Notes: generated from the sequence alone by a model not told the origin. A stretch of DNA of 64,000 nucleotides from Nakazawaea peltata (GCA_001599355.1 BCGQ01000001.1:1925135-1989134); one strand, 5' to 3'. Numbered from the stretch's first letter, positions 1-12,247 are shown. Numbers and translations are program-made.

Positions 1-617
1 AAAAGAAGAAAAAATTTACACTAAGAAAGTTAATTGTTAGCGATTTGGTGTAAGTAAAATTTTTTTGTTAGGAGGGTAGTGCAGGGGAGAAGTGGTGGGA
101 CAGCCCCTATTTCGCGCGAAGAAGGGATGATGAAAAATACGCTTAGATTGAGAAGAGTTACGCGCATTCAGAAAGCGTTAGGATTCTGTGACTGTGACTG
201 TGAATAGACGTATTGGGAAAGAGTCGTTGGGTGCACTACTTTATTAAGTATGGGGTTATATAGGGGTAACAGACAATACCAGAGAGGGGGAAAGAAGATA
301 GAAGATGGGATACAAGTGATATTAGGGATAGAAGATCCTTTCAGTAGACCAGTAACTAAGCATCCTTCTGTATCTCATTCCAATCTATGCAGCTCAATCT
401 ATTTACCCTCCCACCCCTGTTCATCACCCCCGTTCATCACCATCACTAAACTGCTCCCCCCTTACAAATATTTCCATGTCTTCTGAGCACTCACAAAGTA
501 TGGAGGAAAAAAATTTTTTTCACCTGGAAATTCTCGCCAATTTTCACCTGCTTTCATTTTTATACAAAATAAGTGTATTGATATATTTATTGTAATTGTA
601 TATAATCATCATATAAG
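1..617. other. Upstream region of the P2 gene
   Basis: No convincing gene lies here; the short open frames are low-complexity translations of C-rich DNA. A perfect 10-bp palindrome TTCGCGCGAA sits at 111-120, just after CAGCCCCTATTT (101-112), a CCCCT-core motif that recurs at 55.7 kb. A pyrimidine-rich stretch on the + strand (about 405-460) resembles those before several other genes in this window. The 3' part (about 540-617) is AT-rich and probably contains the promoter and first non-coding exon of the P2 gene. Confidence 0.5.
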
Positions 618-1033
618 GTATGTGTGAATATTAGGGATAAGGAGTGGACATAGAGACATGTAGTGGAGAAGATGGTTGTTTATGAAGAGGAGATATCATT
701 GTAATATGGGAATTTGTGATCTGAGAGTTCGACCAGTCAGTCAGTTAATCATGAGGTTAAATATGAAGAGTAAAGTTCATTTGAAAGGAATAATTTGAAT
801 TGCAGTTCTGTGATGTACTGGATGTAAATTATTGGGAGATACCTACATTTGGATTCATTTGGCTAGGTTTGGGTCGATTTGATGTATTTATCCCCAATAA
901 GATAAATAGTGATAAGAGATCCAAGATCCAAGATCCATCAAGAATTATGAAGAGTGTATTCCCCCATGTCGATATGTCCATACCTTTACATCCATTCGTT
1001 CAAATTGTGTGGAAAAATACTAACTTTTTACAG
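618..1033 (+). other. 5'UTR intron of the P2 gene
   Basis: A consensus donor GTATGT (618-623), a perfect branch point TACTAAC (1018-1024) and acceptor CAG (1031-1033) lie just before the start codon, with only six bases (ATAAAA) between acceptor and ATG. The upstream exon shows no in-frame ATG, so this is a 416-nt leader intron. The donor is inferred; the branch point and acceptor are clear. Confidence 0.72.
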
Positions 1034-1039
1034 ATAAAA

Positions 1040-1363
1040 ATGAAGTACATTGCTGCTTATTTGTTGTTGGTCTCTGCTGGTAACGCTACCCCATCTGCTG
1101 CCGATGTCTCCAAGGTTTTGGAGGCTGTCGGAATCGAAGTCGAACAAGAAAAGTTGGACAAGTTGATCGCCGAAGTCGAAGGTAAGACCGTCGAGGAGTT
1201 GATCGCTGAGGGTAACGAGAAGTTGTCTTCTGTCCCAACTGGTGCTCCAGCTGCCGCTGCCGGTGGTGCCGCTGCTTCTGGTGAGGCTGCCGCTGAGGAG
1301 GAAGCTGCTGCTGAAGAAGAGGAAGAATCCGATGCCGACATGGGCTTCGGTTTGTTCGACTAA
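1040..1363 (+). CDS. RPP2B: 60S acidic ribosomal protein P2
   Basis: This 107-residue protein is the P2-type stalk protein of the large ribosomal subunit, which pairs with P1 and recruits translational GTPases. It shows the canonical start [11 protein letters not shown], the helical dimerisation domain (about 1-65), an Ala/Gly-rich hinge, an acidic run, and the universal tail [11 protein letters not shown] that binds elongation factors. The frame is open upstream, but the conserved N-terminus and the splice acceptor seven bases before fix the ATG at 1040. Codon use is strongly biased (GGT, GCT, TTG, AAG), as expected for a highly expressed gene. P2A and P2B paralogues cannot be separated here, so the symbol is approximate. 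Confidence 0.95.
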   Translation: MKYIAAYLLLVSAGNATPSAADVSKVLEAVGIEVEQEKLDKLIAEVEGKTVEELIAEGNEKLSSVPTGAPAAAAGGAAASGEAAAEEEAAAEEEEESDADMGFGLFD

Positions 1364-1818
1364 GCGCTTTAAACCAAAATTCTTAATTAACACTTAAAAT
1401 CATATTATGATCATTCATTAATATAAAGAAAATTAAACGGACTGTAGAGATGTAATCTGAAAGGGAAGGAAAGGGACTAATTTATCAGTATTGCTTCCTA
1501 TGGTGCTATGCTCCACTGCCGCTCCACTGCTATGCCCCTTCCTATGATCCACTGCCTCTCCTTTTACCCCTTTTATTGGTCGTGCAAATTCTCCTAAACC
1601 CCTCAATGCCATCTGCCTGCTGACACATCGGCTCGCACCTTACTGCATGTGGTGTGATCCCTTTCTGGGCGATGCCTCATGCCCAGTTAGTGACACGGAG
1701 CTTATTTTGGTTAGTAAAGGGCAATATTCGTAGGAAAAGATGCAATATCAGCCGCCATTTCATACTGCTTAAATTATATTCTATTGCCGTCCGATTTTGT
1801 TTCCAGTAATAATTAACT
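1364..1818. other. RPP2B-CYS3 spacer
   Basis: No gene is seen. The middle (about 1495-1600) is pyrimidine-rich on the + strand with partly repeated words (CCACTGC, CTATGC). It probably holds the P2 terminator and the CYS3 promoter. Confidence 0.5.
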
Positions 1819-1860
1819 GTGGCTCACTCCTATTATAAATATATTGGTACATCCACAGTA
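1814..1860. promoter_or_regulatory. Paired CTGTGG cores before CYS3
   Basis: TAACTGTGGC at 1814-1823 and the inverted copy CCACAGTA at 1853-1860 both carry the CTGTGG core of the yeast Met31/Met32 site (AAACTGTGG). They lie 35-80 bp before the CYS3 start, a sulphur-regulated gene in S. cerevisiae. The motif is short, so binding is inference. Confidence 0.3.
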
Positions 1861-1893
1861 AACTCGAGTATATTAGAGGGGTGTGAATTAGAG

Positions 1894-3186
1894 ATGATGA
1901 ATTTTAGAAGATTGCTGCTGGTTAAACCTACTGGGACCAGATTTATAATGAGAACTTTAAGTTCCTCTCTGTCTAGACTTGAAGCTGATCATACTGCTGC
2001 TTCGTTAGGGTTCGGCACTAAAGCCGTACATGTGGGATCATCCCATGATCCAGTTACAGGGGCTGTCATCTCCCCGATTTCGTTGTCGACTACTTTTGCT
2101 CAAACCTCACCTGCTAATCCGGTGGGTATTTATGAGTATTCCAGATCATCTAACCCAAACCGTGATGGTTTCGAGAAATGTGTCGCCGCTTTAGAGAATG
2201 CTAAGTATGGATTGGCTTTCAGTTCGGGTAGTAGCACCATTGGTACCATCGTCCATTCATTGACTGTCGGGGATGAAATTATCAGTGTTGGAGATGTCTA
2301 TGGTGGTACTCATAGATATTTTACCAAGGTTGCAAATAATAATGGTATCAATGTGACCTTCACCAATGATATAGAGAACCAATTGGATTCTTTGTTGAAT
2401 GAAAAGGTCAAATTGGTATGGATTGAGACTCCATCCAATCCTACTTTGTCATTGACCGATATTGGCAAGGTATCCCAGATTATCAATGACTACAAACTGA
2501 AGAATGGCATCACTCATGATATCAAATTGGTAGTAGATAACACCTTCTTATCTCCATATATCCAAAACCCATTAGATCATGGTGCAGACATCGTCATCCA
2601 CTCGGTAACTAAGTACTTAAATGGTCACTCTGACGTTGTCATGGGTGTATTGGCTACCAATAATGATCGTTTCTACGAGCAATTGAAATTCTTACAGAAT
2701 GCTACCGGGTCTATTCCTTCTCCATTTGACTCATGGTTAGCCCATAGAGGTTTAAAGACGTTGCATTTGAGAGTCCAGAGGGCATCTCAAAATGCGTTAA
2801 ACATCGCTAAGTACTTAAAGAGCCATAATTTGGTCAAATCTGTCAACTATCCCGGCTTAGAAGAAACCAGCAATGGTCAATTTAACATCGTAGAGAAACA
2901 ACATAAGAACAAATTAGGTGGTGGAATGATCTCTTTCCGTATTGCTGGAGGAGTAGAACTGGCCAACAAATTCGTTTCTGCTACTAAATTTTTCACTTTA
3001 CTGGAATCTCTTGGTGGTGTTGAGTCATTACTTGAGATCCCACTGTCTATGACCCATGCTGGAATTAGTGCTCTGGAGAGAGAGCTGAGTGGGGTGTATG
3101 ATGACTTGATTAGATTGAGTGTTGGTATTGAAGATGAACTGAATTTGATCGCAGATATAGAACAGGCTTTACAGGCTTCTCAATAG
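1894..3186 (+). CDS. CYS3: Cystathionine gamma-lyase
   Basis: PLP enzyme that cleaves cystathionine to cysteine, 2-oxobutyrate and ammonia, the last step of reverse transsulphuration. The Cys/Met-metabolism PLP fold is complete: YEYSRSSNPNR substrate region, AFSSGSST cofactor loop, VDNTFLSPY, and the PLP lysine in SVTKYLNGHSDVV (K240). The frame is open upstream without ATG, so translation starts at 1894 or 1897 (430 or 429 aa); a third ATG is at 1948. S. cerevisiae Cys3 (394 aa) begins close to FGTKAVH, so this protein has an N-terminal extension. Its first 29 residues contain six basic and no acidic residues, as in a mitochondrial presequence. Cystathionine gamma-synthase or beta-lyase are less likely given the close CYS3 resemblance. 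Confidence 0.92.
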   Translation: MMNFRRLLLVKPTGTRFIMRTLSSSLSRLEADHTAASLGFGTKAVHVGSSHDPVTGAVISPISLSTTFAQTSPANPVGIYEYSRSSNPNRDGFEKCVAALENAKYGLAFSSGSSTIGTIVHSLTVGDEIISVGDVYGGTHRYFTKVANNNGINVTFTNDIENQLDSLLNEKVKLVWIETPSNPTLSLTDIGKVSQIINDYKLKNGITHDIKLVVDNTFLSPYIQNPLDHGADIVIHSVTKYLNGHSDVVMGVLATNNDRFYEQLKFLQNATGSIPSPFDSWLAHRGLKTLHLRVQRASQNALNIAKYLKSHNLVKSVNYPGLEETSNGQFNIVEKQHKNKLGGGMISFRIAGGVELANKFVSATKFFTLLESLGGVESLLEIPLSMTHAGISALERELSGVYDDLIRLSVGIEDELNLIADIEQALQASQ

Positions 3187-3389
3187 ATAATAAAGTAGCT
3201 ATCACTTTAACCGATCTTAGATCATACTGTAGACATTCCCACTATGGTTGGAGCCCCCTTTGATTTTTTCTCTCCTCCGCCCATTTGGGCTCAGCGCACC
3301 GAAGGAAAATGAAAATTCACTGGGTAAAAATTATAGAAGAACCACTTGATCAAAACTCATCATCAGTAACTGACCTCGATATACAGGAT

Positions 3390-3833
3390 ATGAGTCTGTT
3401 GAGAACGATAAGGGCTCCTCGTGTGGGCAGAATACGGAATTTCACCACTGCAAGATACTTGCTTTCCCAAAATACCCCTACAGTACCACCTACACTGTCA
3501 GCCTCTAAATCAGACGAAATCAAGCAAAGGTTACTGCTGTTACAAGACAAGACAGATGTTATCAAACAGAGACAGCAACTCGAATACGAACTGTTTATTG
3601 AACAAGAAGCCAAACCTAAACTCGGGGATTTCACTACTCCATTATTGACCACGTTCGTCCTTGCTAGTTCGGTCTACTTACTGCTCCAATGGTTATACAC
3701 AACGCTTGAGAAGGAAGCTGTGATGGAGGAGTACCAACAACAGGTCCGGGTGCTAGAACAGGAGATACAAGAAATGTTGGATGAACAAGATTCCAAGCTG
3801 AAATCTGGATGGTTCACTTGGTTATGGAAATAA
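3390..3833 (+). CDS. Small mitochondrial inner-membrane protein with coiled coil
   Basis: Predicted 147-residue protein with a presequence-like start (MSLLRTIRAPRVGRIRNF: five Arg, no acid), one membrane span near residues 82-100 (LLTTFVLASSVYLLLQWLY), then a heptad-like segment (EEYQQQVRVLEQEIQEML) and a Trp-rich end (WFTWLWK). This layout resembles subunits of the yeast INA complex that assists F1Fo-ATP synthase assembly (Ina17/Ina22), but I cannot confirm homology. An in-frame ATG at 3309 would add 27 mostly acidic or polar residues; the 3390 start is preferred because it puts the presequence first. Confidence 0.6.
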   Translation: MSLLRTIRAPRVGRIRNFTTARYLLSQNTPTVPPTLSASKSDEIKQRLLLLQDKTDVIKQRQQLEYELFIEQEAKPKLGDFTTPLLTTFVLASSVYLLLQWLYTTLEKEAVMEEYQQQVRVLEQEIQEMLDEQDSKLKSGWFTWLWK

Positions 3834-3884
3834 CTTTTGTATATATGAATGAAATTACGTCGTTAAACAATGCAATTATGTAGT

Positions 3885-4679
3885 CTATTTAGAGTCCTGA
3901 CCGTCGAAAATCATTTGCAAATTGAATTTACTGTACTTATCGTAGGAGTCTACCACACTCATTCCAATGCTACTCTTGAAACATTCCACAAGAATCAACT
4001 TGTCGTAGTTTTTCAAGTCTACTTTATGACCTTGATCTTTACCTACGGTAGCTGCTATTGTGGTGATAATATCCATTTTGCCAACCTGGTTGAAGTTTCT
4101 TCTGTTGACCTGGATGGCGAATTTGAGAGGTTCTTGGTCGGTTTCTTTATGGAAATGAGGTTTTAATACGTTGACTGCCAACTTTTTCAATTCTTCCATA
4201 CTAGCTGAGCATGACAGATCGATAGGAGACAATCTTTGGGTGAAACGAGTACTTTTCAACTTCCCATCATAACATTCACCACAGATACGTTTCACAAATT
4301 CAGAAGGAACAATCGGTTTACGACATTTGATGAATACAAGGCATTCACATCCCAAATCAACTTCAGTTATTTTCCTCTGCTTCTTAGCTTCTTTAGAATT
4401 ATCTTTCAACTTCTCGACTTCTTTTTTAATAGAGTCTTCGATGGACAATTCCTCCTCTTCATCATCTTCATCATCATCTTCATCACCTTCTGGATAATAT
4501 TCTTCATATTTCTCCGAGAACATCATACTCAACTCCCTCAAACAAGCCTTCTCTTTAAACTTAGGGCAAGTGGCATAAACACCATATTGACCAGGCTCCA
4601 CCATTCCGGTGGAAAGTTGATATTTTCTTTTCTTTTGTCTTCCTCCGTCACCAGAGCCGTTATTCTGTCTCTTTCCCAT
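3885..4679 (-). CDS. TAN1: tRNA acetyltransferase TAN1 (THUMP domain)
   Basis: 264 residues. Tan1 acts with Kre33 to make N4-acetylcytidine at position 12 of tRNA-Ser and tRNA-Leu. The N-terminus is Lys/Arg-rich (GGRQKKRKYQ), then comes GVYATCPKFKEKACLREL, an acidic loop (EGDEDDDEDDEEEE), and a C-terminal THUMP-like region with FAIQVNRRNFNQVGK and GHKVDLKNYDKLILVE. The open frame extends upstream only from a GTG; the ATG at 4679 is used. It lies tail-to-tail with the preceding mitochondrial protein and divergent from SIL1 across 279 bp. Confidence 0.88.
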   Translation of the reverse strand: MGKRQNNGSGDGGRQKKRKYQLSTGMVEPGQYGVYATCPKFKEKACLRELSMMFSEKYEEYYPEGDEDDDEDDEEEELSIEDSIKKEVEKLKDNSKEAKKQRKITEVDLGCECLVFIKCRKPIVPSEFVKRICGECYDGKLKSTRFTQRLSPIDLSCSASMEELKKLAVNVLKPHFHKETDQEPLKFAIQVNRRNFNQVGKMDIITTIAATVGKDQGHKVDLKNYDKLILVECFKSSIGMSVVDSYDKYSKFNLQMIFDGQDSK

Positions 4680-4905
4680 CTTCAATTTATCCTTGACCAC
4701 AGTCACCTACCCACCATTCCATCCCCTTCTCATTAGGGGTAAAACTTTTCACCTCGAAGGCATCGAAAATCTGTAAAATGCTCACGATAAAGCCCATCTG
4801 CCCCTGCCTCATCTTAAAGGGCAAAAGAAGCTGCCAGAAGCACCGAAAAAGACAACGTAAAACAGTGTCTAAGGGCAGCTCCTCCATATAGAGGGCAGAC
4901 TCAAG

Positions 4906-4919
4906 TATATAAGTACGTG
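4906..4919 (+). promoter_or_regulatory. TATA box and TACGTG motif of SIL1
   Basis: TATATAAG (4906-4913) lies 46 bp before the SIL1 start and is followed directly by TACGTG (4914-4919). TACGTG is the core of the yeast UPRE-2 site bound by Hac1/Gcn4. Its position downstream of the TATA box is unusual, so its role is uncertain. Confidence 0.35.
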
Positions 4920-4958
4920 CAGATCCGGATTTGAAGCATTTGATATCATCGCTATCAA

Positions 4959-6230
4959 ATGACAAAAATTAATACTCTTCTTGTTGCATTTTTAATATCG
5001 TTGGGGGCTTCGTCGGTTCCTGTGGAAGAACTTATTTGCCCAGATTCAGACCCTAATAATTGCTACCCCAAATTATTCAAGGCTACGGACCAATTCCAAG
5101 TTGTGAAAGAAGGACAAGAAATCCCTGCTGGATTGCACGTTAGACTCAATATGGAGACACAACAAAGAGAGGCCAAACTTTTGGATCCACTGGATGTATC
5201 TGAAAGCCATGAATTACTGGCTGTTGAAGTAGAGCAAGCTGAGGAAGACCTTTCTAACACCAAGTTGTCACATAAGCCGAATTCAAAGATATCTCCTCAT
5301 CAAAAGAATGAATTTGCTCAACATCTTGACAAATTGGACCAATTCATGACATCTCCTAATCAGGGTTCGTTAAAGTCGGTGTTCGAATCTTTAGATACCG
5401 TTGAAGAATTGTCTCATGATATCGACTTTGGGATCCAATTATCGGAACTTGAGAATTTCCCCACAATTTTGAAGTTAGCTGACCTTATACCATCGAATGA
5501 TCTTCTGTCCATCAAACTTTCGGCTAAAGAACTGCTCAATATCAGGGAATCACTGCTCAGGATCGTCGCTTCCGCTTTAAGAAATAACCCTGTCGCCGTC
5601 CAAAACGCTTTACAAGCTGAACAGAAACCTTCATATGTTATGAATCAAATATTGTATCAACTTTCGACAATCGAAGATACGACTATCCAAAAACGGTTAT
5701 TAGGCGTACTTTCAGGATTTGTGCAGAACCAAAAAGGTATCGAACTTTTTACCTTGAACGATGGGGCTAACAAAATCATGCTCTCATTCCATTCCTTCTC
5801 AGGTAGTGCTAAGGTTAGAGCATTACAGCTTTTAGAAGACACCTCTAATGATAGGGGAAATTTGAATAAACGGTCAGACGAATCTGATGCTGACAATGTG
5901 AGCGAATCAGATCTTGACGTTAAATATTTCAACCTTCTCAAGGATGCCGTCATGAATAACACAGATCATTCTGATTTTAAGAAATTATTCATAAGGTTAG
6001 TCGAGTCCAAAGAACAATTAGGATCCAAGGTCAAGATGGACTCAGATTTCATCAATTGGTTGATCGACGAACAAGCCAGGAGGAAGTCAGACGACCAGCT
6101 TTCAAAGAGAGATAACATAGATTCCCAGCATGGAGATGATTCATTCGCTGATTACATGTTAAAAGCCAGACATGTGGCATTTGGGAACCCTAACGCTTAC
6201 AGAAAGGCATTTGGAGCCGACGAATTATAG
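4959..6230 (+). CDS. SIL1: ER nucleotide exchange factor SIL1
   Basis: 423 residues. Sil1/Sls1 releases ADP from the ER Hsp70 Kar2/BiP during translocation and folding. A signal peptide (TLLVAFLISLGASSVPV) is followed by EELICP and DPNNCYPKLF, the typical Cys-containing mature N-terminus, then an Armadillo-like helical domain (about 130-370) with RIVASALRNNPVAVQNAL. The protein ends in ADEL, a DEL-type ER retrieval signal. It is convergent with MCM6, with stops 108 bp apart. Confidence 0.87.
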   Translation: MTKINTLLVAFLISLGASSVPVEELICPDSDPNNCYPKLFKATDQFQVVKEGQEIPAGLHVRLNMETQQREAKLLDPLDVSESHELLAVEVEQAEEDLSNTKLSHKPNSKISPHQKNEFAQHLDKLDQFMTSPNQGSLKSVFESLDTVEELSHDIDFGIQLSELENFPTILKLADLIPSNDLLSIKLSAKELLNIRESLLRIVASALRNNPVAVQNALQAEQKPSYVMNQILYQLSTIEDTTIQKRLLGVLSGFVQNQKGIELFTLNDGANKIMLSFHSFSGSAKVRALQLLEDTSNDRGNLNKRSDESDADNVSESDLDVKYFNLLKDAVMNNTDHSDFKKLFIRLVESKEQLGSKVKMDSDFINWLIDEQARRKSDDQLSKRDNIDSQHGDDSFADYMLKARHVAFGNPNAYRKAFGADEL

Positions 6231-6319
6231 AAACGAAGCAAATAAACTAGAATTAAAATATACTCCCGGAATGTAAGAAACCTAAACTACCCATTCTTAT
6301 CACGTTTTGTTGATTTGAT

Positions 6320-9235
<2,916 letters not shown>

Positions 9236-9350
9236 TTACTTTGTTTCTTCAATAGGCGCTACTACTTCAAGCAACTGAATAAAAAGGAAATGATTAAAAA
9301 AAAAGGGAGAAAAAGACGAGGAAAAAACAAGAAACAGACGTGAAAATCTG

Positions 9351-9356
9351 ACGCGT
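9351..9356. promoter_or_regulatory. ACGCGT (MCB-type) before MCM6
   Basis: A perfect MluI cell-cycle box lies 128 bp upstream of the MCM6 start. MBF drives G1/S transcription of MCM genes in yeasts through this motif. About nine copies are expected by chance in a window of this size, so position is the main support. Confidence 0.4.
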
Positions 9357-9414
9357 CTAATTATTACCCTTTTGGGAAAATAAATTGGGTGCGTCAGATG
9401 GATTCGTAATGTGC

Positions 9415-10240
9415 TCAGGGGGTTCTTTTGAGGTCGGATTTGATTAAATCAATTGACCATAATGATGCTGCTATTACATTGGTGAATCTGAAAAGGATTC
9501 CTAAGATTGGTATGGAATCTAGGATTGAAGCTGTGATTCCAAAACCGTAGAATTTCCCTTTATTGGCTGCGATGAACCGATTACGGTCGTCAATTTTACC
9601 ATACTTAAGCCTTAAATAAAATCTAAGGTACTTTTGACCTGCTGTAGGGGCCTTAATCACTATGATGATAATGGGACCAATAATTGGGATTGTATTCAAT
9701 AGAAGGACAAGAATCAACTCAAATAACCACCAAGGCAAAATGATCATCCAAGGTAATTTACAGAATATAAATCTTGTAATTCTCTGAAGGGGGTTAGTGG
9801 GGAGACAGTTGGCTTTTCCTAATAAGACAAAGTCTTCGAGACATTCAGCAACAAGTACGGCTTCAAATACATATTTAGCAGGTCTGGGGAAAAGAAACGT
9901 TTCACTGATAAGCATTGTTATCAGTGACAGTTCTTGGATCACTAGAACAAGTGAGGTATAAATAGCGCTTGGACCTTGAAAGAAGAAGAATATAGCCGCC
10001 TGAAGGGGGTAACAAATGATGAGGAAAGATGAAAATAATAGCGCCATAATGAGTAAATGGGGAATCATTACTATGATGAACGGAGGCCAATATCGAGGTT
10101 TCGTAGCTAAATATTTGATCCCCTGAAAACATGGTCAGTTCATGAATAATGATTTAATTGATAGTACATACTTTGAATGGGTAAAGATAAGTTTTGGATT
10201 GAATCAGGTCATTAAATATTTGAATTATTGGGAGACTCAT
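9415..10240 (-). CDS. RRT8/LDS-family membrane protein, two exons
   Basis: Two exons: 10240-10172 (23 codons, MSLPIIQIFNDL...YPFK) and 10122-9415, giving 258 residues. Joined sequence runs in frame from YPFK to GIKYLATKPRYWPPF. At least four hydrophobic segments are visible, with the family-like words LPWMIILPWWLFEL, LNTIPIIGP, GQKYLRFYLRLKYG and FGITASILDSIPILG. S. cerevisiae Rrt8, Lds1 and Lds2 are lipid-droplet proteins needed for outer spore-wall assembly; the present length is shorter than Rrt8 (345 aa). Family assignment is from pattern memory, not a search. The next gene upstream on the same strand ends 131 bp away. Confidence 0.75.
10123..10171 (-). other. 49-nt intron in the RRT8-like gene
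   Basis: Donor GTATGT, branch AACTGAC and acceptor TTTTCAG (minus strand) lie in 49 nt. The branch A is 12 nt from the acceptor. Removing it joins a 23-codon exon in phase 0 with the long frame. Confidence 0.85.
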
Positions 10241-10371
10241 TTTAATCAACTACACTCAAGATTAAGCACTAATGATATCTAACCTCTGACCTATAAATAA
10301 CAATCCACGATAACGCTCCCTACAACAGCTAAATATAATTCTTATATTCTAAAGAAAATCATTTTATACAT

Positions 10372-11775
10372 TCAAAGTTCCTCTACCACCATTAATCCAA
10401 CCATAGAATCCATAGCGTGCACAGCAGCTAAACTTGTAATTCCGGCATTAGTGTCATATGGCGGAGAAACTTCGACTACATCTGCACCTACAAGTTTGAT
10501 TCCTTCCAATGAATCAAGAATAGTTAATAATTCTCTGGTGGTGAATCCTCCTGGTTCGGAGGTTCCGGTACCTGGGGCAACGGCAGGATCCAAGACATCG
10601 ATATCCAAGGTCAAGTAGACTGGAGTGTCGCCTACATTCTTTTTGATTTGGTCGGCAATACCTTGAATTCCAATGTCATCAATATCCCTTGCAGTGATGA
10701 TTCTGAAACCACATTCAGCATCGTGATCAATATCTCCTTCAGAAATGTATGGGGCTCTGATACCGACATGGGTGGAGGTCTCCTTGTTGATATATCCGGC
10801 TTCAGCCGCATAATGCAAGAAAGTTCCATGATTCAATCCAGCATAGTGAGAAATACCTCCTCCTAAGACTTCAGGGTCCCATGTATCGATATGAGAATCA
10901 AAGTGGACTACAGTGATCTTACCGAAATTTTCATAGGCAGATCTAATATTCAGCAAGGTGATAGTATGGTCTCCACCCATAGTAATAATTCTAGGAGATT
11001 TATAATGAGTGGCATTGTGAACAGAGTGTTTATGGATAACACGTTGACCCCTATACAACTGGCTCAAAGCGAATCTGTTATCGAAGGGGGTCATGGGGAT
11101 ATCACCACAATCAACAAGCTTTAACTCAGAAAAGTATGGGTCAATTCCTCTTAATTTACTACCTTTCTTACCTCTTACAGAAGTTTTACCATGACTCAAT
11201 CTCATAGATCCTTGTCTAATAGAGTTAGGGCCGAATCTGGCACCTGGTCTTCCCGACACTCCAGTGTCAAAACCTGCTCCAACAATAGCAATATCGAAAT
11301 CTCCCTCAAGGGAAGGGTCGAAACAGTTCATAGCAGGCAAATGAGCAAAAGTTACAAACCCTCCATACATGGCCATTCCAGTGTTGATATCAGTAACATC
11401 ATCATCTTCTGGTAATTGTACCTTCTGCATATTCATACTACTTCTAGATATCAGTTCATAGTACTCATCTGGATAAACTCCTTCAGCTCTTGGTCTTTCA
11501 GAAGACATAGCGTCATACTCAACATTTGAAGATTTGATATCAATTTGAGAAGTGAGTTTTAATTCTCCAGACTTCAATTTATCCAATTTGTATTGCACAG
11601 CTTCTGGTGAGTCAACTAAATGCCCATACAACGAGTCCATGAAAGTTTGTGGTAAGATCTCATGCAGCTCATCTGATTGTAAAGGCAATTGCTCGGTCAA
11701 TTCAAGCCCAGCAACGCTGAGACCATTACAGCCGACCAATACCAGTAATAAGGTTGTCAATAATCTAATATTCAT
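10372..11775 (-). CDS. Ureohydrolase (agmatinase/guanidinobutyrase type) with signal peptide
   Basis: 467-residue arginase-superfamily enzyme that hydrolyses a guanidino group to an amine and urea. The manganese-binding motifs are intact: GGDHTITL (about 267), HFDSHIDTWD (about 292) and TLDIDVLDPAVAPGTGT (about 390), plus SHYAGLNHGTF. The N-terminus, MNIRLLTTLLLVLVGCNGLS, looks like a secretory signal peptide, as in several fungal agmatinase-like proteins. The substrate may be agmatine or 4-guanidinobutyrate; arginase itself is unlikely because the loops differ from CAR1. It is divergent from UGA2, which acts further down the route that either substrate would feed. Confidence 0.82.
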   Translation of the reverse strand: MNIRLLTTLLLVLVGCNGLSVAGLELTEQLPLQSDELHEILPQTFMDSLYGHLVDSPEAVQYKLDKLKSGELKLTSQIDIKSSNVEYDAMSSERPRAEGVYPDEYYELISRSSMNMQKVQLPEDDDVTDINTGMAMYGGFVTFAHLPAMNCFDPSLEGDFDIAIVGAGFDTGVSGRPGARFGPNSIRQGSMRLSHGKTSVRGKKGSKLRGIDPYFSELKLVDCGDIPMTPFDNRFALSQLYRGQRVIHKHSVHNATHYKSPRIITMGGDHTITLLNIRSAYENFGKITVVHFDSHIDTWDPEVLGGGISHYAGLNHGTFLHYAAEAGYINKETSTHVGIRAPYISEGDIDHDAECGFRIITARDIDDIGIQGIADQIKKNVGDTPVYLTLDIDVLDPAVAPGTGTSEPGGFTTRELLTILDSLEGIKLVGADVVEVSPPYDTNAGITSLAAVHAMDSMVGLMVVEEL

Positions 11776-12247
11776 TGTTTCCTGTGTTCACCTAATTCTC
11801 CCTAGGCAAATCTCCATCCATATATATACCTCTTATCGGTAATGACCTCGTAGAATGGCACCTTCCTAATTGGGATATCGCTAAGCGAGTCATTCCCAAA
11901 ACATATAGCTTTCCGCTTAAAAAGGAAACCTAATTAGTATATTAGACTTTTATACACTACCATCAAAATTTGACTTTATTACACGACCCCGAACAAAATT
12001 TATGCGCTAGCGGCCAACTTGAAAATCCCGCGCTTAAAATTCCTCAGAAGAATTAGCCGATAACCCTCCAAAATCCCAATTAGGAAATTAGAGCTCTTTC
12101 GCGCTATCTTCCTCGAAGTATCCCCAAGGTTGGGCATGCAGGAAGGTTGAAAAATTTATAAATATGGGGCATCCGCTATGATTAGTCAGATAGAGGAGTA
12201 TCCCACGTTTGGAATAAAATAAGATACCTGAAGGAAAAGTATACGAA
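11776..12247. promoter_or_regulatory. Divergent ureohydrolase-UGA2 promoter
   Basis: A 472-bp shared intergenic region. TATAAATA (12157-12164) lies 84 bp before UGA2, and TATATATA (about 11820) lies on the ureohydrolase side. GATAA occurs near 12059, a possible GATA-factor (nitrogen) site, but a single GATAA is weak evidence. I saw no clear Uga3 site. Confidence 0.45.

Noticed and set aside
725-740. GTTCGACC, a possible tRNA B box
   Set aside because: No A box, acceptor stem or cloverleaf surrounds it, and it lies inside the predicted P2 leader intron.
1028-1393. Open frames on the minus strand over the P2 gene
   Set aside because: They mirror the Ala/Glu-rich coding repeat of P2 and have no family features.
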